This document shows, one piece after another, positions 57,557 to 64,000 of a DNA stretch of 64,000 nt. The stretch is from Thamnidium elegans (taxonomy: Eukaryota; Mucoromycota; Mucoromycetes; Mucorales; Mucoraceae). Under the pieces are notes generated by a model. It was given only the letters and a program-made list of their open reading frames with translations, did no database searches and was not told the origin of the DNA. The stretch covers positions 186,001-250,000 of the forward strand of contig JAIXMG010000012.1 of the NCBI GenBank assembly GCA_025201345.1. The letters are read 5' to 3'. The translations under genes were made by a program, and so were the position numbers. Numbering within the stretch: position 1 is the first letter of the stretch; the number at the start of each line of letters is the position of its first letter.

Positions 57557-58948
57557 ATGACAGCCTTTATGCGTGACAATGCATTATGCAATGCCCTTGA
57601 TACCGAAGATTTGTATACGTTGTCCTTACCAGTTATACCACGAAGCGATTCTTGCAGTAAAGCATTGCTCCGTACAGATTATATAAAGGATATTATAATT
57701 AGTTCCGTTGTTGGCGGTGGTATTTGCGGCTCTGCATATTATAACGGACCAACTGAACAAAACGGCAACAAAAGAACTGACATAACATATTATCCCCAAG
57801 ATAAAACCAAGAATCTTGCGTCTGTCATAGTAGGGATTCTGATATATACCACCTATATATGTAACCTTTTGATTACTATTTAAGATCTGCTTTGGGTCTT
57901 ATTTGACAAGCTTAATTATTTACTCAGTGTAATAATTTAGATTCCAGCTAAAGAGTATTTGTGATACACCAGGAAAATCACCATTTTCCCTTTTACACAA
58001 ACGCCACCTATTTTATCAGGCTCAGATTATATAATATTTTCCCAAGCACGATAATCTATAAGAGGATATATTTAACACATTCAACGGTCATTGAATTCAG
58101 ATCTCACTTTTATATAAAATAACCTTTAATAAAAACCATCTTATTTCTGACTTTTAACGAAATTATAAGACTCATATTTAACAATATATCAGATTCAGAA
58201 GAAGGTGACACATGAGTTTATTGTACGATTAATACAATATTCGTTGAATGTATTTGGTCAAACAAAGATTCTCCCAATTGTTACAGTCATCAATATTGAT
58301 GGGTTCTCAAGCAAACATTTTCGCGAGGAAAACTTTACCAAACGCGATAATGAGCCGTACTATATACTTTCCAGTTCGCTTTGGGCAAAACAAGTTCATA
58401 TTTACAATGCTGATTCGATCGCATCGCTAATACAAGTACCAATGCCAAAAATGATTGCGTTAATTCACTTTCTAACACAACAAGAAAAACATATTGCTGC
58501 CTTGGATGAATACATGGATTCAACGCTTCAAAAAATTTACAGAATAGCTTTTCAAATCTTTACCTGTGAATTGAACAGCAAAGTAATTCAGGATGTTGAG
58601 ATTGAATCCTTTTGTGATGCTGTTGCATCTCAATTTAAAAAAGTTATTCATAATAATACTTTGAACGATGAAATCTCACAGAAACGTATTGAAAAATACG
58701 CAGAGGATGGTGTCAGCTTTGCGGAAAACTTTAAGCGACGTTGTATAGGGGAAGGAGAGTCCGTCTGTGTAACACCTATTCAAACCACTGAATCCAAGGA
58801 CTTTATATTTATAAAGGAGTTCATGAAACAAAACCAAGGCAAAATGAAATGGTTACCTTGTTATGACGAGGGAATCGAGAAAGGTCTGTTTGGTAGATTT
58901 GCATCCTATTCAACACTAAAAATGGCCTTTCATCGCCACACGCTTTGA
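57557..58948 (+). pseudogene. PD-(D/E)XK-like protein gene carried by the TIR element, interrupted once
   Basis: The left half (57557-57838) reads MTAFMRDNALCNALDTEDLY, LLRTDYIKDIIISSVVGG, then DITYYP and LASVIVG. The right half (58193-58948) starts IQKKVTHEFIVRLIQY and continues through SLNVFGQTKILPIVTVINID and MPKMIALIHFLTQQEKHI to a 180-residue helical C-terminal region ending GLFGRFASYSTLKMAFHR. The block order equals the copy at 19255-20036 (D-strand, VIV-x-IQ strand, helix with RxxQY, FxILPI). The first copy has VEIQ where this one has VGIQ, so the key acidic residue would be lost here. The 354-base interruption is either an insertion or an unusually long intron. With it removed the ORF would be ~345 aa. 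Confidence 0.58.
57839..58192. mobile_element. 354-bp short TIR insertion inside the PD-(D/E)XK-like gene
   Basis: Left end CTGATATATACC and right end ...AATATATCAG are inverted over 9 bases, and ATT flanks both sides (57836-57838 and 58193-58195). Deleting the insert with one ATT leaves the frame open across the junction. The competing reading is an intron from GTAGGG (57830) to CAG (58192), which is also in frame but would drop two residues of the conserved strand. It would be about five times longer than usual here. Confidence 0.45.
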
Positions 58949-59775
58949 GTTAACATTGTGAAACCAATACCCTCCTTTACTATTGCTAACCAATGTTTAC
59001 CTATTAACAATGTTACGTGACTTTTATCGTTTTTAAATAACTCAAATTAAATAAACTTTGGTCTTTTTACTTCATAGCTTAACTGATCCATAACTGAATA
59101 TCACTATATAATATTAGTTTGTCCCCCCAATTACATAAGACAAACCTATAATTTAGACGTACATAAAACAAATATTGACATACTTTAATTGACAGCTCTC
59201 TATATACTTTTATATAACCTTTATACTCAAGATCGTAACTTGGATGCTATATTTTATAATCATATAGAGGAACAGTCTGCTACACTCACACGTATCGAGC
59301 ATGTTTACAACCCAAAAACATCACGATACCACACACATGGACCAGTAGCAACATTTTATTTATGCTACACGTCGCAACTACCTCATGCGACCCTTTATAT
59401 TATTCAATGATACAAAAAACAAATTAATGATATACTTTTATATATTTATAAAAATAATATATCTTGTAATTAATTATCTTAAAATGTTTATCATTTGATA
59501 TAATAGGAATATCTAAAAAATAATATAATTATTATAGTGATATTAATAGTTCCTCATAACTTATATTATCAAAACAACGTGATGCTCACTCCTTGTACGT
59601 TAATCAGCTTAAAACCGACGCTTATCAACTTACAAAACAACTACTTTTATATCAGTAAGTAACGATCACATTAAGTACAGATCAAAACATTATTTCGATT
59701 TACCCTTTTTCTGAATCTGAGCCCGAATTTACGTATCAACAAAAATAAGCAACTTTAGTGAAAAATGATTGGCCA
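58949..59775. other. Interior of the TIR element without a supported gene
   Basis: AT-rich filler. An ORF at 59189-59410 (LDAIFYNHIEEQSATLTRIE) is plausible in composition but unrecognised and has no good start. It may be a decayed second gene or an exon. Confidence 0.4.
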
Positions 59776-59913
59776 GTTACTTTCGTTACTTTCGTTACTT
59801 TCGTTACTTTCGTTACTTTCGTTACTTTCGTTACTTTCGTTACTTCTGTTACTTCTGTTACTTCTGTTACTTCTGTTACTTCTGTTACTTCTGTTACTTT
59901 CGTTACTTTCGTT
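59776..59913. repeat. 9-bp tandem repeat, TTACTTTCG/TTACTTCTG, about 15 units
   Basis: Units of TTACTTTCG make up the outer parts, and a central block of six or seven units is TTACTTCTG. The block pattern suggests expansion from two variants. On the minus strand it reads as Ser-Asn-Glu and Ser-Asn-Arg tripeptides, but there is no other evidence for coding. It lies inside the TIR element. Confidence 0.9.
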
Positions 59914-60641
59914 GAAGCATTTATGGAAAACTATTGAGTGAGTTTCGGGCAATATTACGAAGAGCTTTTCTGCTTTTGCTTTCGCTAACTTCAGTAACTC
60001 TAGTTTTTTAACCCTTCAGTTAACAGTACCTTTGACAATCGATCAAAAGTTTTCAAGTTCTTCTATATTCCTTTGTAGGAAAACGAATTCGAAAAGCTCA
60101 GTAAGTACCGTGATAAAGTCAACAAAATGCCAAGATTGTAAGAATCGATTTCCTCTTCCTCGTTTCCTTTGCAAAAAAAAAAAAAAAAAGAAAAAAGAAA
60201 AAGAAACTGCTATTCATTTGGTTGCTGTGAAAATAAAAGTTAAAGAAAACATAACAATTGAGTAATACTAAAGCGAAAATTGGTGAAAGCAAAAGCAAAA
60301 ACTGAGTCTTTACTAAAACGAATTTTAGATAGTAGAAAAGCGAAAATTGGACTTGGTAATCTTATTGTAAAAAGTAAGCAATTTATTATCAAAAAGCAGG
60401 GCAAATTAGCTTCGAATACTTGATCAAATTAGTTTCATTTTTCTGGGCAATTTATCCTCAAAAAAGTAACCAGAGTTTTCAAACATTCGGTAAATTGAGA
60501 GTGGAAGCACTGTAGTGTTGCGCTAACTGTAAATCGTAATTGACCGAATAAGGTACTTTACGTTTAGTCACTGCCTTTTTTTTTTGTACCTCTGTGATAA
60601 AGGATGATTTCATCCACTTACCAATATCTTCAGTCACTTAC

Positions 60642-61033
60642 CTGTTCCTTCCTTTGTACTTGGCTTCGAAGTCAACAAATTTATCCTAAAAGAGACAAAA
60701 CAATGTTAGTACGTTTTATATCAATATATAACGTACCTTAACAAAGCCAATAGCCTCAACAATGACCGGGATGCTCATTAATTCGGACTCATTACTTACT
60801 AAGGAGAAACACTTGATAATAACTGACATATAAACGCCTTCTGCCCTTAAATTCATTTCAAAAAGAGAACAAGCGAACCCTAATACGGAAAATAAATATT
60901 GAGTAAGTGGGAATACTATCGAATTATAGTTGAACTGGTATTTACACTCACAAAGCAAGCCAAAAGCTACAGAATATTTGACCCCCAAAGCAAGTTGGCG
61001 GTGGTACCGTGTTACAATGATCACGAAAGCCAT
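60642..61033 (-). CDS. Possible gene fragment next to the TIR element, unknown
   Basis: A minus-strand stretch (61033-60737) reads MAFVIIVTRYHRQLALGVKY, then NLRAEGVYMSVIIKCFSLVS and VIVEAIGFVK. A clean donor (AAG|GTACGT at 60736) and acceptor (TTTTAG|GAT) join it in frame to DKFVDFEAKYKGRNR (60642-60685), which ends at another good donor (|GTAAGT). That is the look of real exons. No further exon was found before the element at 60529, which may have inserted into or truncated the gene. I recognise no family. Confidence 0.35.
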
Positions 61034-61576
61034 TAGAAAAGACTGGTATCAAGGCATGAGTACAATCGGAAAACCGAGACAATCATAGTCAACGTCATTC
61101 ATGGTGGTCGCCAAACACTTTCGGAATGATTATTTTCATGCTATAATAGATTTATTAACAAAAAAAAAACCAAAAAAAAAAGGTAACGGATATTCTAATT
61201 TGTTAATACAGCACAGAACTGTTTTCTTCTGCTTCAAGCGTATGGTATAGTACGTATCTAGAGACATGAGTATGTGGTTTGTCCTAGTTATGCAACAAAT
61301 AAAAAAAAGCCTTTTTAAATAAACAATATAAACATCTGACGTTAATGGAGCTATAATAAATAATAAAAAACGCACAAAAATACTAAATGATTAGAGTGCC
61401 TGCTTGATAGAAAATACTCATCCTTTCAAACAAAACAGTGATAGACAATTGTGACTTGTGGTATAAAAAGATCACAAGACAGGCGGGATAATAAAAATGT
61501 CGTTGCATGAATAGGGGAACTATTTTTCTCTTTTTTTATTATTATCTTTAATTATCATTTAATCAAACTTGTATAA
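61034..61576. other. Intergenic region and promoter of the sterol glucosyltransferase gene
   Basis: 543 AT-rich bases with poly-A/T tracts. The ORF at 61136-61375 is low-complexity. T-rich leader sequence precedes the start at 61577. Confidence 0.5.
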
Positions 61577-63881
61577 ATGGACTCTGCTAATCATAACGTA
61601 TTACAGTTTGTTTCTGCTGCAGCTCAAGTTGTATGTCTTTTTATATATATAAGAGTGATTGTTATCTAATACTTGTATTTTGGAATTAGTTTGAAACTCA
61701 GGAAGGTGAAGATATTGAAGGTAGTTATAAAAAGGCGTAGTTTTTTTTTTTTAAAAAACTAGATTAACCTTCGACATCTTTTTTAACTTATAAAATAAAT
61801 AGGTTCAGCTAGTGGTAAAACAAAAAAAAAAAAAAAAAAAAAAAAATACAAGCTTTTTTATAAAGTATAAAAAATTAACAAGTATACACTAGATTTAAGA
61901 CATTCGACTGATGGTTTATTCACACACAATACGTGGGATATACCAGAAAGACTTGATGACCAACATAAAGAACAACAACAAAAAGTAATATTTTATAAAC
62001 CAGAACAAACTCGTCAACTTCTAGCCGAGGCAGCAGGAGAGGAACCAATCATAAACACAGCCTCGACTAGCAAATTAAAGTCGTCAGAAATTATCCAAAC
62101 TGTAGAAGAAAAGTTAAGGAGTATATTTGATTTACCAAATAACGAAGTATTGAAAGGAGAATGGCCTTGTTATCTTGTACAGTCTGCTATTGTACCAGGA
62201 TTTATGTATCTATCAACAAATCATATATGTTTTTATGCTTCGTTACCGAAAGGACAAGTAAATAAGCCCCTTGTGATATAAGGGAAAGATAACGTGTTTA
62301 ACTCACATGCTAATTTTTTTCTTTTTATATATGTAGATTTCATTTAATAAATCCGGTTATCTGTTATTAAAAAAGTCATCAAAGAATCATTATGAAAGAT
62401 GTTATTTTGATATTAAACAAGATGTTTTGACTTGGTTTGAAAGCTCGACAGATACCTATTCTCCTTTAGGTAAAATTGATCTCAAGGATGCATTAGCTGT
62501 ACGACATTCAACAAAGCGAAAATACGGGTTAAGGATAATAACAATGAATAAAACTTGGCATTTACAAGCGGATACCAATGCAGCTTTAATAGAGTGGTAA
62601 ATAAAATATGTTATTTGAGTGTGTGTGTCATTTTTCTTACTATATTTATGTAGGACCAATGCTCTACAAAAGGCAATATTTAGAGCAAAGAATAATGGAA
62701 ATAGTTTAAAGATTAGACTACCATTTGAAAACATTCTAGATATTGAACAGACTGAAGCATTCGAGTTTCAAAAGTTTCTTAAAATAAGAGCTGTTGACAT
62801 TGATGATAGCTTTGTAATGGATGAGGTAATATATATATATATATATATAAAGCAATTATATGTTTCTCTTCTTAACCAAACCTCGAATTATTTTAGTACT
62901 ATTTCGCTTATTTTTCAGATATAGAACATACGTTTAATTGTTTAAAAAGCGCATGGGAAATACGTTCTCATGACCCTCAATATTCTGTTTTAACACAAGA
63001 TGAGGCGAATTCAGATAATAATTCACCTTCACTCTCTATCTCAGACTTGTACGACACTGATTCGCAACCAATTACTATTCAACCTAAACGATCTGTAGTT
63101 GCTAATGCCTTAGCGGTACCTGGTGTATTAAAAGATTTCTTATATCCATCTACTTCTTCAAGTAAGTCAACTGTTAAATCCAATGCGTCTATAAAGGAAG
63201 ATATGTCTAGCTCAGAAGATGATGAGCGGACCGTTAGTTGGTTACAGGGCAAGAGTCGGACCGGAATGAAGCTGGTGTACGGGCTAATAGGTGCCAATAC
63301 AATGTCTGGTAGTCCTTACACTGCATTTGATTTATATGGCGAGGAAGATGAGGATGAGGAGGATGAGGAGGATAATAATAATAACGAGAATAAGCATATT
63401 AGACCTCCAACTCGTCCAGATGAGTCAGAAGTATTGGATGATCGAACAATGACCAATTTTCGAAAATACTTTGTATTAGCTGAAACAGAAAAATTATTAA
63501 CAGGTAAAAAAAAAAAGGTTACTGATACAGACGCACACAGTTTATTAAATTCAACATTCAGTCTTTTGTTGCTCTCTTATGAAGACATTACCTTGTTATG
63601 GAAAACTATATATATCTACAAACTATATCTCATTCAATTCCAAAGGATTTGCAACAGGAGCCAAATTGATCATACCTTTTACAGACGTCATACGAATTCA
63701 AAAGATAAGAAGTAGAGGCTATATATTTCATTCGCTTAGTATACTTACTCAGACGAAAAAAGAAGTCTTTTTGGAGTTCTCTTCCATCACACGACGAAAT
63801 AGCTGCTTTGCTAAATTGTTTCTGCAACATAAACGAGCTTTAGAAACTCAAACCGAGCCTGATAAAGCAGAGCAGTAAGTG

Positions 63882-63922
<41 letters not shown>

Positions 63923-64000
63923 ACAAAAAATAACATTTTATATAGGAGCATCAAAGATTGGGAAACTAGATTGTTGGAAGACGAAATAAGAGATAGTTTA
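61577..64000 (+). CDS. ATG26: Sterol 3-beta-glucosyltransferase (Atg26/Ugt51 type), N-terminal part, cut by the window end
   Basis: Exons: 61577-61630, 61690-61720, 61803-61814, 61893-62257, 62337-62596, 62654-62825, 62897-63503, 63562-63874, 63946 to beyond 64000. They are in frame throughout, 623 codons so far. Domains in order are a first GRAM (LRSIFDLPNNEVLKGEWPCY, PGFMYLSTNHICFYASLP), a PH domain (GYLLLKKSSKNHYERCYFDI to FVMDEYYFAYFSDIEHTF), an acidic linker, and a second GRAM (LPCYGKLYISTNYISFNSKG). GRAM-PH-GRAM is the N-terminal layout of fungal Atg26; the glycosyltransferase domain must lie to the right. Exon 3 is a 12-nt microexon. Acceptor choice at 62896 (TTTTAG|TAC) is needed to keep frame. 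The intron before 63946 holds a ~40-base poly-A run. Confidence 0.88.

Larger units (their letters stand above)
57186..60529. mobile_element. 3.3-kb DNA element with 17-20 bp terminal inverted repeats, TA flanks and a PD-(D/E)XK-like gene
   Basis: TTACAGTTAGCGCAACACTA begins at 57183, and its exact complement ends at 60532. Taking TA as the duplicated target gives ends that start CAGTTAGCGCAACACTA, as in many Tc1/mariner-like elements (TA target, CAGT start). Just inside the left end are four to five imperfect repeats of AAAGGGCGGTTTTT. Internally there is one gene (57557-58948) with an internal insertion, a 9-bp tandem repeat block and AT-rich filler. No DDE transposase is recognisable, so mobility would need a helper. 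Confidence 0.78.

Noticed and set aside
59776..59913. Tandem array as a possible CRISPR
   Set aside because: Units are contiguous 9-mers without spacers, in a eukaryotic genome.
59755..59952. Minus-strand ORF of Ser-Asn-Glu/Arg repeats
   Set aside because: It is the translation of the 9-bp tandem repeat, with no start context or flanking conserved sequence.

Overview
The window is eukaryotic nuclear DNA from an early-diverging filamentous fungus. Mucoromycota, probably Mucorales, is my best guess. The evidence is very AT-rich spacers, dense short introns (mostly 55-80 nt, GT...AG, often with long T or A tracts), the standard genetic code, and a gene set that includes Chs4/Skt5, a kinesin-3 with FHA and PH domains, a RasGEF, a PAK, an Atg26-like enzyme and Yme2. 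I could not run a search, so the genus is open. Most large gene models were rebuilt exon by exon, and their summed exon lengths divide by three.

Layout. 0-18 kb is gene-dense: YME2 3' end, a Chs4/Skt5-like Sel1 protein with a CaaX end, a complete kinesin-3 (1764 aa), an SxIP-motif protein, TRM61 divergent from an NSL1-like kinetochore protein, an unrecognised helical protein, a CLIP-170 homologue ending in DETF, and a small coiled-coil protein. 18.7-20.1 kb is a DNA element with long terminal inverted repeats (TIRs) that carries a broken PD-(D/E)XK-like gene. 21.2-27.4 kb holds a universal stress protein divergent from a PAK kinase, which is convergent with an OSR1/SPAK-like kinase. 27.4-36.2 kb is accessory: a foldback repeat (copy A), a TA-flanked MITE, a tandem family of seven-helix membrane proteins (one intact, two broken), a Pif1/Helitron-type helicase remnant and a compositionally odd retroelement-like ORF.

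36.3-42.3 kb is core again: proteasome alpha2, a GTPase-REM-RasGEF fusion and an F-box protein. 43.0-44.6 kb is foldback copy B, followed by weak gene remains to 46.3 kb. 46.8-56.8 kb is a second gene-dense block: L-type cargo lectin, F-actin capping protein beta, deoxyhypusine hydroxylase, a Ser/Pro-rich CaaX protein, poly(A)-binding protein and a CDKN3-like phosphatase. 57.19-60.53 kb is a second TIR element, with TA flanks and subterminal repeats. It carries a longer relative of the same PD-(D/E)XK-like gene. From 61.6 kb to the right edge is the N-terminal two thirds or so of an Atg26-type sterol glucosyltransferase.

How the genes relate. There is no obvious gene cluster. Several genes serve microtubules, actin or polarity (kinesin-3, CLIP-170, SxIP protein, NSL1-like, capping protein, PAK, RasGEF, Chs4), which fits hyphal growth but may be chance. 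The most novel material is the pair of TIR elements with related PD-(D/E)XK-like genes, the foldback family and the membrane-protein cluster.
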